NCBI GenBank assembly: GCA_964648485.1
Contig: CAZYOF010000005.1
Coordinates: 129,047 to 193,046, forward strand
Source of the DNA: DAIOEK01 sp964648485
GTDB taxonomy: Bacteria; Chloroflexota; Anaerolineae; Anaerolineales; Anaerolineaceae
Length of the DNA stretch: 64,000 nucleotides
Reading direction: 5' to 3'
Shown: piece by piece, positions 45,611 through 54,443 of the stretch
How the letters are laid out: every line of letters begins with the position of its first letter
Position numbering within the stretch: the first letter of the stretch is position 1
Program-made: the position numbers and the translations under genes
Notes under the pieces: generated by a model
The model's database searches: none
The model's input: the letters and a program-made list of their open reading frames with translations, nothing else
What the model was told of the DNA's origin: nothing

Positions 45611-45639
45611 TTGCGATTCCAGACTGGCGAGTCTATAAT
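45611..45639 (+). promoter_or_regulatory. Promoter of the dnaG-rpoD operon
   Basis: TTGCGA (45611-45616), 17 bases, perfect TATAAT (45634-45639). The predicted start (~45646) is about five bases before the dnaG ATG, so translation would be nearly leaderless; no ribosome site is visible. Confidence 0.75.
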
Positions 45640-45650
45640 TCCTTTACCTT

Positions 45651-47585
45651 ATGACAGCAATAGATGATATTAAAGAACGTCTGGATATCGTTGATATCGT
45701 TTCAGAGACGGTCAAACTCCGAAAAACCGGTAAGAATTTCACCGGTTTTTGTCCATTCCATCCGAATGTGCATACCCCGGCTTTCGTAGTATTTCCTGAT
45801 TCGGGCACATGGCGTTGCTTTGGTCAATGCAATGAGGGTGGTGATATCTTTAAATTTATTATGAAACGGGAGGGCTGGGATTTCGCCCAGACCTTAAAAA
45901 ACCTAGCGGAGCGCGCTGGTGTTCAATTAGAACCCTTATCTCAACAACGGGTCGAACAAGATGAAGCGCAAAACAGAATTAGTAAGTTGCTAGAAGATGT
46001 GGTTATTTATTATCATGATCTCTTGAAAACCCACCCTGCTGGAAAACAGGCGCTTTCTTATCTTCAGCAACGCGGATTAACCGACCAGACAATTGAAAAA
46101 TTTATGCTGGGTTTTGCCCTACCCGGCTGGGATAATCTGCTCCAACACATGAATAGCAGAAACATTCCTAATGAATATTTACTGGAGGCAGGTTTACTTT
46201 CTGAGAGAGATGATGGAGGTGTGTACGATCGGTTCCGTAACCGCATTATGATACCCATCAGGGATGCTCAGGGGCATATGGCGGGGTTCGGAGCGAGAAT
46301 CATTGACCCGAATGATGTGCCCAAGTTTCTTAATTCGCCTCAAACAGCCATCTTCGATAAAGGACGTCTGCTCTATGGGATGGATGCTGCACGAAAGAGT
46401 ATCCGCGCGATGGATCAAGCGGTGGTGGTAGAAGGATATCTGGATGTTATTATGCTGCATCAGGCGGGTTATACCAATACGGTCTCTCCGATGGGGACTG
46501 CGCTGACCGAAGATCAATTACGGATGGTGAAGAAATTTACCCGAAGGCTGGTTCTCGCCCTGGATGCAGATGCAGCCGGAGAAAAAGCTACTCTGCGGGG
46601 ATTGCAGATTGCCCGGGAAGCAATGGATCATGAAACAGAAATCAGTTTTGATGTACGTGGACTTCTACGACATGAAGCCCGCTTACAGGCAGACATCAGG
46701 GTCACCACGATTCCTGAGGGAATGGACCCGGACGAAGTTGTCTTAAGAGATCCTCTTGAATGGAAACAAATTCTGGATTCAGCGAAACCTCTGGTGGTAC
46801 ATGTGATGGAAACACTTGCCAGTGATCAGGATATTCATGACCCAAAGGTGAAGCAGGATATTGCCAGCCAGGTGATGCCATTGATTGATGATGTGCCAAA
46901 CCTCGTAGAGCGGGATGCCTACCGGCAAAGACTGGCTCGTTTATTGAAACTTGATGAAAGCACCCTGGCAGGGTTTGCGCCTCGATTAAAAACTGTTGTT
47001 CGTCCTTTCTCTAGAACCCGACGGCAACAACTTCAGAAACAAGAGGCAGATCAGGTAACTAAGTCTGGCTCGGCGGTCCATTTGCTGGATCCTCTTCAAC
47101 CTCTGGAAAAGCACTTACTTTCCACCTTGCTACAGCAGCCGGATATGCTGTACAGGCTGGACCGAATGTTGCAACAAAACAATCTGGATAGGCTGAAAGA
47201 TGCCGATTTCAGCTTAACCCAAAATCAGCACCTCTTTATACTCATCCAGGAATCGCTGAACCAGGATGAATTGGACCCGATAGTATATATCCAGGATCGG
47301 AAAATTATCGGGATGGATTCTTACATTGATGGTACGCAGAAAATAAATATGGATACTGGTAAGAAATTTGATGATATGCTGGCTGATTGTTTTCGTACAA
47401 TTCTCCGCATGCGTCAAATATCTATCCATCAAAATTTACAGGAGATGAAATATCTTCAAGAGGATGGAGAAGAGAATAAGACTGATGAAGCCATCCAGTA
47501 TCAGCGCCAGGTGTATTTGTACTCTCAAGAGCTTCGGAAAATTACTTTAGCTCTCGGTACACTCACCCGGTTAAAAACCTCATAG
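45651..47585 (+). CDS. dnaG: DNA primase
   Basis: A 644-aa replication primase. The zinc-ribbon domain has C34, H37, C56 and C60, where the last pair is CFGQC (three residues between), unlike the CX2C of E. coli. The TOPRIM core (about 245-345) shows VVVEGYLDVIML and LALDADAAGEKA, the metal-binding acidic residues. The C-terminal helicase-binding domain (about 470-644) is poorly conserved. Forms a macromolecular-synthesis pair with rpoD, 16 bases downstream. Confidence 0.95.
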   Translation: MTAIDDIKERLDIVDIVSETVKLRKTGKNFTGFCPFHPNVHTPAFVVFPDSGTWRCFGQCNEGGDIFKFIMKREGWDFAQTLKNLAERAGVQLEPLSQQRVEQDEAQNRISKLLEDVVIYYHDLLKTHPAGKQALSYLQQRGLTDQTIEKFMLGFALPGWDNLLQHMNSRNIPNEYLLEAGLLSERDDGGVYDRFRNRIMIPIRDAQGHMAGFGARIIDPNDVPKFLNSPQTAIFDKGRLLYGMDAARKSIRAMDQAVVVEGYLDVIMLHQAGYTNTVSPMGTALTEDQLRMVKKFTRRLVLALDADAAGEKATLRGLQIAREAMDHETEISFDVRGLLRHEARLQADIRVTTIPEGMDPDEVVLRDPLEWKQILDSAKPLVVHVMETLASDQDIHDPKVKQDIASQVMPLIDDVPNLVERDAYRQRLARLLKLDESTLAGFAPRLKTVVRPFSRTRRQQLQKQEADQVTKSGSAVHLLDPLQPLEKHLLSTLLQQPDMLYRLDRMLQQNNLDRLKDADFSLTQNQHLFILIQESLNQDELDPIVYIQDRKIIGMDSYIDGTQKINMDTGKKFDDMLADCFRTILRMRQISIHQNLQEMKYLQEDGEENKTDEAIQYQRQVYLYSQELRKITLALGTLTRLKTS

Positions 47586-47601
47586 ATTGGCGGAACAGAT
47601 T

Positions 47602-49230
47602 ATGCCCAGACAAGTTAGATTAACCAGACAAAGTGGCAGCGCGAAACCAATTCGCAAACGACCCTCTCAGATAGATGAGGGTGATGAGCATATCAAACCG
47701 TTATTGGATGAAGATTCCGGTCTGCCAGGTATGTATTTGCCTGATGATATGATCGCTGTAGAAGAATCAGATGAACCCCTTTCTCCGCAAAGTTTATCTG
47801 ATATCGGTGAAATTCTGGCAGCGGAGCCGCTGGAGGATATTGAAACCACAGGCTTGACTGTGGAGTTGTCCGAAGATCCGGTACGTCTTTATCTAAAAGA
47901 AATTGGGCAGATAAACCTTCTGGATGCAGACAGTGAATTCAGGCTGGCTGCCCGGATTGAAGCCATCCGCTTTATTAACGCGCTAAAAGAAAAACTTCCC
48001 GGTGACTGTGATTCTACTGAGACGGAAATTATTCTTTTTATGTCTGTTTATGATGAATTACTTATCTATCACAAGCGTTTGGATGAAGATGCCCAACGGA
48101 TGAAATATGATCCGCCGGATCCTGCGTTAATTCTGGCTGAAGCTCAGTTACTACGGGTGCAATGGCAAAGTGGTGATCCTTCATATCTGCGAGGTTATTT
48201 GGATAACGGCACCTGGGGCAAAGATCCGCTGTGGGATGGACTTGTTCGCGATGCATTTAATGTCTTTCTCTGTATGTATCTTCTCCCGCCTGAGACAGCA
48301 TCAAGATTGCTGACCGTCCTTTCAAAAAATGGCAAACTTCCGGGTAAAAAACAGGTGCAGGGGATGCTCCCCGATGTCGATGCTTTACGGGATGAGCTGG
48401 ATGGGATTCAAAGAAGAGCGGATGATTCCAACCAAACACTCATCCGGGCAAATCTACGCCTGGTTGTCAGTATTGCTAAACGATATTTGGGGAGGGGCAT
48501 CTCTTTCCTGGATCTGATCCAGGAAGGCAACCTGGGATTGCTCCGGGCGGTAACCAAATTTGACCCTACACGCGGTTTTAAATTTAGCACTTATGCCACA
48601 TGGTGGATTAGACAGTCGATAAGCCGGTACATAGCAGAGCAGGCAAGGACTATTCGAATACCTGTCCACCTCTTTGAATCGATTACCCGGTTATTAAGGG
48701 TTCAGCGTAAACTGGTGCAAGTATTGGGTAGAGAGCCTACCAATGACGAGCTGGCGCTGGAGGGAGAATTCCTTTCTGAAGAAGATTCGGTGGCTATTAA
48801 AAAAGCTATCAGGGATAATAAACCTATCGATACCGCGTTGATGCGGCGCTGGCAGCTAGGTAGTCAGAAGGTGCAAAAAATACTTCAATCGGCAGAGGAA
48901 CCTGTTTCATTGGAGCGTCCTGTTGGTGATGAAGAAAGCAGCCAGTTGGGAGATTTTATTGAAGATGATGAAGCACTTGAACCAATGGATGCTGCAGCCC
49001 GGGAAATGCTGCGTGAACAGGTTCAGAGCGCGTTGTCGATTCTTTCAGAACGGGAAAGACAGGTGCTTGAATTAAGGTTTGGTCTGACGGATGGCAAGGA
49101 CCATACATTGGAGGAAGTAAGCCGCTATTTTAGTGTAACCCGTGAGCGGATTCGCCAGATTGAAGCGAAAGCATTACGAAAACTTCGGCATCCAACTCGA
49201 AGTAAAAATCTGAAAGAGTACTTAAGCTGA
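47602..49230 (+). CDS. rpoD: Primary RNA polymerase sigma factor
   Basis: A 542-aa sigma-70 group 1 factor. Region 1.2 (SEDPVRLYLKEIGQINLL), a non-conserved insert, region 2 (ANLRLVVSIAKRY, LIQEGNLGLLRAV, TYATWWIRQSISRYI), region 3 (IRIPVHLFESI) and region 4 (VLELRFGLTDGKDHTLEEV, ending with the HTH TRERIRQIEAKALRKLRHP) are all intact. A short acidic N-terminus replaces the long region 1.1. ATG 47602 is preferred over TTG 47587. It recognises the -35/-10 promoters noted throughout the window. Confidence 0.95.
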   Translation: MPRQVRLTRQSGSAKPIRKRPSQIDEGDEHIKPLLDEDSGLPGMYLPDDMIAVEESDEPLSPQSLSDIGEILAAEPLEDIETTGLTVELSEDPVRLYLKEIGQINLLDADSEFRLAARIEAIRFINALKEKLPGDCDSTETEIILFMSVYDELLIYHKRLDEDAQRMKYDPPDPALILAEAQLLRVQWQSGDPSYLRGYLDNGTWGKDPLWDGLVRDAFNVFLCMYLLPPETASRLLTVLSKNGKLPGKKQVQGMLPDVDALRDELDGIQRRADDSNQTLIRANLRLVVSIAKRYLGRGISFLDLIQEGNLGLLRAVTKFDPTRGFKFSTYATWWIRQSISRYIAEQARTIRIPVHLFESITRLLRVQRKLVQVLGREPTNDELALEGEFLSEEDSVAIKKAIRDNKPIDTALMRRWQLGSQKVQKILQSAEEPVSLERPVGDEESSQLGDFIEDDEALEPMDAAAREMLREQVQSALSILSERERQVLELRFGLTDGKDHTLEEVSRYFSVTRERIRQIEAKALRKLRHPTRSKNLKEYLS

Positions 49231-49291
49231 CCTCATAATTGACGATACCGAAAAAAGGGCATGTGATTTATTGGGTGGTGATTTGTCTGGG

Positions 49292-49870
49292 ATGAAAAAA
49301 CCGTTTTATCTGGTGACTTTTATTGATCTGATTCTGCTGATATTGGTATTTGTAACCGGCAGACAGGTGTATGGCGTTCTGGGTCATGCGATCGTTTCTG
49401 CTCCGACCACGCCCACTGCCACTCTGGATATGTATCAGGAACTGGAGGTTATACTCATCACACCCGATGAAATTGTGGAGAACTCAGATTTTGACATCCG
49501 GGTTGAGATGAAAAATCCAGATAATGAAGACGTACAGGTTAAATTAATCGTCTTTCCCCATAACCTTGTCGATAGTATGCAATTGGTGGCTACTTCCCGA
49601 TCTATTGGCGAGAAAATTGAAATGGAGGAAGGTGTGGGATTCCCTGTCGATATGCTGATTAAAGCAGGAGAAAGCCAATCATTTACAGGAACCTGGCGGT
49701 CGAATAAAATGCTTGCGATTGCAGGAAGGGTATATCTGTTCACGGATCATGCCCGACAGGAAGTCAGTCTGGCACTCGCAGTTGCGCCCCTTCCCCCTAC
49801 ATCTACGCCTGAACCAACGGCTGCATTGGAAATTCCTGAAGGGGAATTATCCATCACGCCAACACCTTAA
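49292..49870 (+). CDS. Membrane-anchored hypothetical protein
   Basis: A 192-aa protein with one N-terminal helix (about 5-27, YLVTFIDLILLILVFVTG). An extracytoplasmic beta-rich domain (about 45-165) has a pattern (IVENSDFDIRVEMKNPDNEDV) like proteins with an immunoglobulin-like fold. The C-terminus is a Thr/Pro tail. ATG 49292 was chosen because MKKPF begins the helix. It ends 13 bases before the next gene, so they form an operon with rpoD or its own unit. I do not recognise the family. Confidence 0.6.
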   Translation: MKKPFYLVTFIDLILLILVFVTGRQVYGVLGHAIVSAPTTPTATLDMYQELEVILITPDEIVENSDFDIRVEMKNPDNEDVQVKLIVFPHNLVDSMQLVATSRSIGEKIEMEEGVGFPVDMLIKAGESQSFTGTWRSNKMLAIAGRVYLFTDHARQEVSLALAVAPLPPTSTPEPTAALEIPEGELSITPTP

Positions 49871-49883
49871 CGGATGACTCGAT

Positions 49884-50798
49884 ATGGATGAATATACCAT
49901 TCGACAAGCAATCGACTTAATCAAAGCAAAAAGGCTCACAGATGCACGCAAGCTTCTACGCCCGGTGCTGGAGGTGACGCCAACCAATGAAGCTGCCTGG
50001 GTTTGGTTCGCATCTACATTTACCAAACCGATTGAACAGCTGGCTGTGATGCGTTACGCTTCTCAGTTCTGTCCAAATTCTCTTCCCTTAGCTCGTGGAA
50101 TGGAAAGGCTTGATAGTATTGTGGCTGAACAGAAGGCGCGAGGTGAAGAAGAAGATATAGGTAACCTGGAAGCACAATTGCCGGTCATTCACGGGGCAAT
50201 TATTGAAACGCCAACCAGTTTTGATGAAACTCCCTTCACGTGGGACCAACCATTTGATAAAAATTGGACAAATAACGACAAGGAAAACTCCAATTCAGAA
50301 GGCGATTGGATTTCAAGTCTAAGATCTGCCGCTGTAACTGTTGAAGAACCTGAACAGCCAATAAAACCACCCGAACCGGTATTTTCTGAACCGGTAAGTG
50401 CATTTACACCAGAGCCCGTACTCCAGCCGCAAGCTCAACCGGATTATGATATAGAATCTCCAGTTGATCCATTTACCCAACCATCACAGCCGGAGGATTG
50501 GACTCAGGAAGATGAAGTAATTACCACACCCTGGCAAACAACCATGCCCCAGGCACCGGTGATGTGGAATGGACAGGAAATCGGCCAAGAATCGGTAGAA
50601 TCATCCCCATTTTTTTCAGATATTCATTCACAACCAGACAGTCAACAATCTGCTTCAAAAAAAGGGTACAGATCCATTTCTGCATCTGATCCATATCAGA
50701 CACCATTCTGGGTAGCGGTTGTACTAGGTGCGTTTTTGCTTATCATCCTGACAGTATTCATAATCGTGATTATGCTTCAATCACCCGGTTTATCATAA
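49884..50798 (+). CDS. TPR-like/C-terminally membrane-anchored hypothetical protein
   Basis: A 304-aa protein. Residues 1-85 resemble tetratricopeptide-type helices (IDLIKAKRLTDARKLLRPVLEVTPTNEAAWVWFA). A long acidic, Pro/Glu-rich disordered middle (about 90-270, many EP pairs) follows, and one C-terminal transmembrane helix (about 272-298, FWVAVVLGAFLLIILTVFIIVIM). The N-terminus would be cytoplasmic. Similar proteins are frequent in Anaerolineae-type genomes; function unknown. Confidence 0.6.
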   Translation: MDEYTIRQAIDLIKAKRLTDARKLLRPVLEVTPTNEAAWVWFASTFTKPIEQLAVMRYASQFCPNSLPLARGMERLDSIVAEQKARGEEEDIGNLEAQLPVIHGAIIETPTSFDETPFTWDQPFDKNWTNNDKENSNSEGDWISSLRSAAVTVEEPEQPIKPPEPVFSEPVSAFTPEPVLQPQAQPDYDIESPVDPFTQPSQPEDWTQEDEVITTPWQTTMPQAPVMWNGQEIGQESVESSPFFSDIHSQPDSQQSASKKGYRSISASDPYQTPFWVAVVLGAFLLIILTVFIIVIMLQSPGLS

Positions 50799-50890
50799 TT
50801 AGAGATATCTTTCGACAATTTCTCAATTTTTCTTACAACGGTAAAATAAAACAGGTATACTCAGAGAGAATTCATTCCGAAGGAGTTATT

Positions 50891-51739
50891 ATGCCTAGTG
50901 TAAAAATTATTACTGATTCAACAGCATATATCCCGCAATCATACGTTGATCAATACGGTCTGGAAGTCATTCCACTCACAGTTAACTGGGATGGGAAATC
51001 ATACCTGGATGGAGTGGATATTAAGGCGAGTGAATTTTATACCCAGCTAATAGACGCACCTACTTTGCCTACGACCAATGCCATTTCTGTGCATCAATTT
51101 GAGGAATTGTTTAAGAAATTGACGGATGCAGGTAACTCTGTACTTGTACTGCCGATTTCTTCGGGGATTTCGGCTTCATATAACAACGCCATAACAGCGC
51201 TCGAACACTTTAAGGATCAATCCATAGCTGTGCTGGATACGCGTCTGGTTTCTATGGCACTGACTTTCATGGTGCTGGCAGCTGCCCGAAAAGCAGAAGC
51301 CGGTGCAAACCTGGAAGAAGTTAAAGCAGAAGCCATTAAGGCGTACGATCACATTGGTGTTTACTTTACAGTAGATGATCTGAAATACCTGCATAAAGGC
51401 GGCAGAATTGGCGGCGCCAAACGCCTGCTTGGTTCTGCTCTAAAGATTAAACCCATCCTGGAGATACGCAATGGGAAGATCGAAGCAGCCGGATCAGCTG
51501 TGACAAGGAAAAAAGCCCTCGAGCGGATCGTGAACCTCGTGGAAGATGGTATCGCGGGAAGATCACCCGTGAGGATTTCGGTGTTTCATGCGCTCGACCT
51601 GGAGACAGCTCAACAACTGGAAGCGATCTGCAAGGAAAGATTCTCACCGGTAGAAATGATTCCGAGTGAGGTGAGCCCGGTAGTGGGTTCACACGTCGGT
51701 CCGGGCACGGTAAGTATTGCATACATGGCGGGAATGTAA
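50891..51739 (+). CDS. DegV family fatty-acid-binding protein
   Basis: A 282-aa member of the DegV/FakB family that binds a fatty acid and presents it to fatty acid kinase FakA. The family opening KIITDSTAYIPQSYVDQY, the lipid-site region LPTTNAISVHQFEELF and SSGISASYNNA, and YLHKGGRIGGAKRLLGSALKIKP are intact. GGAG is seven bases upstream. No fakA gene is adjacent. The stop overlaps the next gene's start by one base. Confidence 0.92.
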   Translation: MPSVKIITDSTAYIPQSYVDQYGLEVIPLTVNWDGKSYLDGVDIKASEFYTQLIDAPTLPTTNAISVHQFEELFKKLTDAGNSVLVLPISSGISASYNNAITALEHFKDQSIAVLDTRLVSMALTFMVLAAARKAEAGANLEEVKAEAIKAYDHIGVYFTVDDLKYLHKGGRIGGAKRLLGSALKIKPILEIRNGKIEAAGSAVTRKKALERIVNLVEDGIAGRSPVRISVFHALDLETAQQLEAICKERFSPVEMIPSEVSPVVGSHVGPGTVSIAYMAGM

Positions 51740-52119
51740 TGTCTGCTGGTGTGGCTGACCTGCGATTGGTCAGACAGTTTAATGAGTATTTTCAACACTG
51801 GCAGGTGACCTTACCCGAAGCGGAAATGGATTTACCGGATGGACCGGTGAGGATATCTCATTCTGGCTGGTGGATTACGATGATTTTTGGCGGTGATGCT
51901 GTTCTGCCATGGCTGGAAATTTATGCGCAGCACCGCATGACCAACGACCGACATATCCGCTTTCACACCGATAAAGAACAAGAGATTTTGCCTGCCCTCG
52001 ATGAGCCGATTTTTATTCCGGAAAACGCCACTGAGAAAGAGGAACAGAATATCAGGGATGTCGCCAAGGAACGGCACAAGTCTTTATTTGCTGAATTACA
52101 AAAAGTCGGGCTCGTCTAG
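51739..52119 (+). CDS. Small protein of unknown function co-translated with DegV
   Basis: A 126-aa soluble protein, start overlapping the degV stop (TAATG). It is rich in Trp, His and Glu; the segment GGWWITMIFGGDAV-like SGWWITMIFGGDAVLPWLEIY and the basic RHIRFHTDKEQEILP are notable. No family recognised. The tight coupling suggests a role with the DegV protein or in its lipid pathway (inference). Confidence 0.55.
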   Translation: MSAGVADLRLVRQFNEYFQHWQVTLPEAEMDLPDGPVRISHSGWWITMIFGGDAVLPWLEIYAQHRMTNDRHIRFHTDKEQEILPALDEPIFIPENATEKEEQNIRDVAKERHKSLFAELQKVGLV

Positions 52120-52131
52120 GGAGGAGCCAAT

Positions 52132-52166
52132 AAAAAATCCTGAGGTCACTCACCTCAGGATTTTTT
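52132..52166. terminator. Bidirectional terminator between converging operons
   Basis: Perfect 15-bp stem AAAAAATCCTGAGGT (52132-52146) with ACCTCAGGATTTTTT (52152-52166), five-base loop. A and T runs on either side serve both strands. Confidence 0.94.
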
Positions 52167-52176
52167 CTGTCCTGGA

Positions 52177-52605
52177 TCAGGGTTTATTCCCCTCCACCAG
52201 GTAGATGGCTATCCACTCTGCCTGGTCGGATGTGAGAATGGCGCCTTTGCTGATCATGCGATCGATGGTCGCTTTCCAGCCGGGGAGGTCTTTCTGTGCA
52301 CTGGCGATTCTTGCGGTGGAGTGGCAGGTGGCGCAGTTGGTGTTTAACACTGCTTTCGCCTCTGCCAGTTGTTCAGCAGATAAGCCTGCCGGAGCCGGTT
52401 CTTCAGTGGGGGGCAACGTGCTGGTAGGGATCACCTCTGTGGGGGGAACCGTCGGCTCGACCGGTACAGCGGTGGAAGGAGGTGAGGTTGGCTGAAGTTC
52501 TTCCGGCAGGGTGGTTGGTGGTGCCGGCTCCTGAGGGGGTGTGCAGGCGGATAACAGTACGGTACTTAACAATACCAGTAAGAAAAATTTGAGAGCGGTT
52601 TTCAT
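52177..52605 (-). CDS. Lipoprotein monoheme c-type cytochrome
   Basis: A 142-aa exported cytochrome. The signal peptide has lipobox LLSAC, followed by a long Pro/Thr/Glu linker (about 25-70). One heme motif, CATCH, is in LNTNCATCHSTARI. The fold after it (WKATIDRMISKGAILTSDQAEWIAIYL) is like small soluble cytochromes that accept or donate a single electron. Its start overlaps the stop of the next upstream cytochrome gene by one base, so the two are co-translated. Confidence 0.85.
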   Translation of the reverse strand: MKTALKFFLLVLLSTVLLSACTPPQEPAPPTTLPEELQPTSPPSTAVPVEPTVPPTEVIPTSTLPPTEEPAPAGLSAEQLAEAKAVLNTNCATCHSTARIASAQKDLPGWKATIDRMISKGAILTSDQAEWIAIYLVEGNKP

Positions 52606-52919
52606 TATTTATAAATTTCTGCCAGATAGGCGATAATAGCTGCTCTTTCGGAATCGCTGAGTTTGAGACCCTTCTTTTCCATATCTGAGACAGTTTTAGT
52701 CCAGCCGGCTTCACTTTGCTTCAGGGCTGTCACCCGGCTGAGGTTGTGACATCTTGTGCATTGGCTGTTGACCAAAGCCTCGCCATCTGCCGTGGAAACC
52801 GATGCTGCACTTCCGGAAGATGCGGGCTCATCCGCAGCGGGGGCAGCTGCGGGTGAACAGGCTGCCAGTATGGATATGAGGACCAGGATCATTACAAACA
52901 GGCTGATTGCTTTTTTCAT
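52605..52919 (-). CDS. Lipoprotein monoheme c-type cytochrome
   Basis: A 104-aa paralog of the neighbouring cytochrome: lipobox LAAC, a short Ala/Ser linker, and one heme motif CTRCH (VNSQCTRCHNLSRVT), then WTKTVSDMEKKGLKLSDSERAAIIAYL, very similar in layout to its partner. ATG 52919 with GGAGGTGG was chosen; an upstream in-frame start at 53000 is not needed. The pair probably moves electrons on the outer face of the membrane, with no oxidase or reductase encoded nearby. Confidence 0.85.
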   Translation of the reverse strand: MKKAISLFVMILVLISILAACSPAAAPAADEPASSGSAASVSTADGEALVNSQCTRCHNLSRVTALKQSEAGWTKTVSDMEKKGLKLSDSERAAIIAYLAEIYK

Positions 52920-53003
52920 TCTCCACCTCCAAATAATATAGTTACCAGTATAGCTAAAGGTCGGATTCTGGCAATTTTTCATTCTTAAATGTATAAGCAT
53001 TGC

Positions 53004-53735
53004 TTACTGATATGTAAAAGTTACCTCCGCATCTTGGGGAAGCTTAAGCAGAATACCCGCCTGCGGCTGGATAGTTCCGGCGTAACGGCAGTTGGAATCG
53101 ACAATGGGGCTGGTGCAGGAGACGCCTACCACGCTGATGAGCCATTCTCCCTGCAGCTCGGGTGGTGCATAAGCGTAGAAAACGCCATTGCTCAGGGTGG
53201 TACCATCCACACGGCGCTGCTGGTAAAAGGCGGCTATTCCAATTCCGGCGATTCCCATGCCCGAGGCGTCGACCACTTTTCCGGTGATGACCAGACTTTC
53301 ATTAATGGGAATTTCTGGCAGCGCAGAGACATCCCCCTCGATGTTGAGGTGGGCAACGCTCATCCAGCCGGTTCTGCCATCTTCGGTGATTACCTTCACC
53401 CACTCATCTCCCGGGGCGACTCCGTTGAGGGTGATATTTGCGCCTTCACGATACTGGGCAAGAACCGTGTGGAGTGTGCCCGGACCGGAACGCATATTGA
53501 TGGCTACCGCCGACACTTTTGCTGAAAGGGTGATGGGTGCAGGCGGCACCGTGGGTTCAGGGGTGGGCGAGGCTGCTGCTTCTACTGATGGTTGCTCTGG
53601 GGGCGCTTCGACAACTTCGACAGGTGGATTTTCGGCAACTATCTCTCCGGCGGGCGTGCCACCGTTATTGGCAGTGTTACATGCCGTAACGAAACAAAAG
53701 GAAACAATTACTACTGCCCGGATGAAGCGTTTCAT
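53004..53735 (-). CDS. SH3b-domain lipoprotein
   Basis: A 243-aa exported protein. Lipobox VTAC is followed by a Pro/Glu-rich linker (about 20-70) and a bacterial SH3b domain (about 75-145; VSAVAINMRSGPGTLHTVLAQY and DEWVKVITEDGRTGWMS). A carboxypeptidase-regulatory-like beta domain follows (about 155-215; ITGKVVDASGMGIAGIGIAAF). SH3b domains often bind peptidoglycan. ATG 53735 with GGAGGAG was chosen. Likely transcribed with the cytochromes downstream. Confidence 0.8.
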   Translation of the reverse strand: MKRFIRAVVIVSFCFVTACNTANNGGTPAGEIVAENPPVEVVEAPPEQPSVEAAASPTPEPTVPPAPITLSAKVSAVAINMRSGPGTLHTVLAQYREGANITLNGVAPGDEWVKVITEDGRTGWMSVAHLNIEGDVSALPEIPINESLVITGKVVDASGMGIAGIGIAAFYQQRRVDGTTLSNGVFYAYAPPELQGEWLISVVGVSCTSPIVDSNCRYAGTIQPQAGILLKLPQDAEVTFTYQ

Positions 53736-53813
53736 TTTCTCCTCCTTCCATGCGAATACATGGTTCCAGGACAGCTCAATTTCATTATACAACTCCAATC
53801 AACCCGAAAACCA

Positions 53814-54014
53814 TCATGCATGTGGATTACGAATGTCGATATGGTTTTGATCATCCAGCAGATTTAACCTGTCAGCCAGATGCTCCACCAGCGCAGCAAG
53901 CTCTGATGCTTTAAGATCAGCAACCAGTTTGCCATTGAGGGCTGCCCTGGTTTGGTGCTGTTTTTCCTGCCGGGCTAATTTCCCCTGATCGTTGATGAGT
54001 ATTTTTTTCGACAT
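53814..54014 (-). CDS. Small hypothetical protein of the phage cassette
   Basis: A 66-aa, mostly helical and charged protein (KLARQEKQHQTRAALNGKL). ATG 54014 has GGAGG seven bases upstream; the longer in-frame start is unsupported. Last gene of the cassette, two bases after the next gene's end. Unknown function. Confidence 0.6.
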   Translation of the reverse strand: MSKKILINDQGKLARQEKQHQTRAALNGKLVADLKASELAALVEHLADRLNLLDDQNHIDIRNPHA

Positions 54015-54016
54015 GA

Positions 54017-54433
54017 TTACGCCTCCGGGGGGTGAACTGGAATAGAGATGCGGACCGGTACTGCTACCAGTTCGACGAGGATTTCTGCCACGGTCTGGGT
54101 GCACAGCTCCAGATCGCCATCTCCCCGCTGATCGAGAGGGATCGTTTCTGTCAGCGTGGTCTGCCCCTGTTGCAGGCGGATGGGAAGCTGTAGATTGGCG
54201 GAAGCCGGAAAATGAGCATGCACGATTACAGAGGTCAGACCATTAGCAATAAGGCTGGCGGGGACTACCGAGAGCCAGGCAGGCTGATGTGCCTGCAGAT
54301 ATGGTTCGAGACTCAGGGGGATGTTATCCATCATCACCGAGAGCGGGGATTCTGTTCCCCAGATGGTTTGAGCGGCGGGATTGGCAATACGGATTTCTTC
54401 GATGAGTTGTTCAAAGTGAATGGCGGAGTTCAT
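54017..54433 (-). CDS. Hypothetical protein of the phage cassette
   Basis: A 138-aa protein, ATG 54433 with GAGAGGTG upstream. No motif recognised. It is a balanced alpha/beta sequence (WLSVVPASLIANGLTSVIVH) and its position after tail-like genes suggests a structural or assembly part. Composition matches the cassette, not the host. Confidence 0.55.
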   Translation of the reverse strand: MNSAIHFEQLIEEIRIANPAAQTIWGTESPLSVMMDNIPLSLEPYLQAHQPAWLSVVPASLIANGLTSVIVHAHFPASANLQLPIRLQQGQTTLTETIPLDQRGDGDLELCTQTVAEILVELVAVPVRISIPVHPPEA

Positions 54434-54443
54434 GGGACACCTC

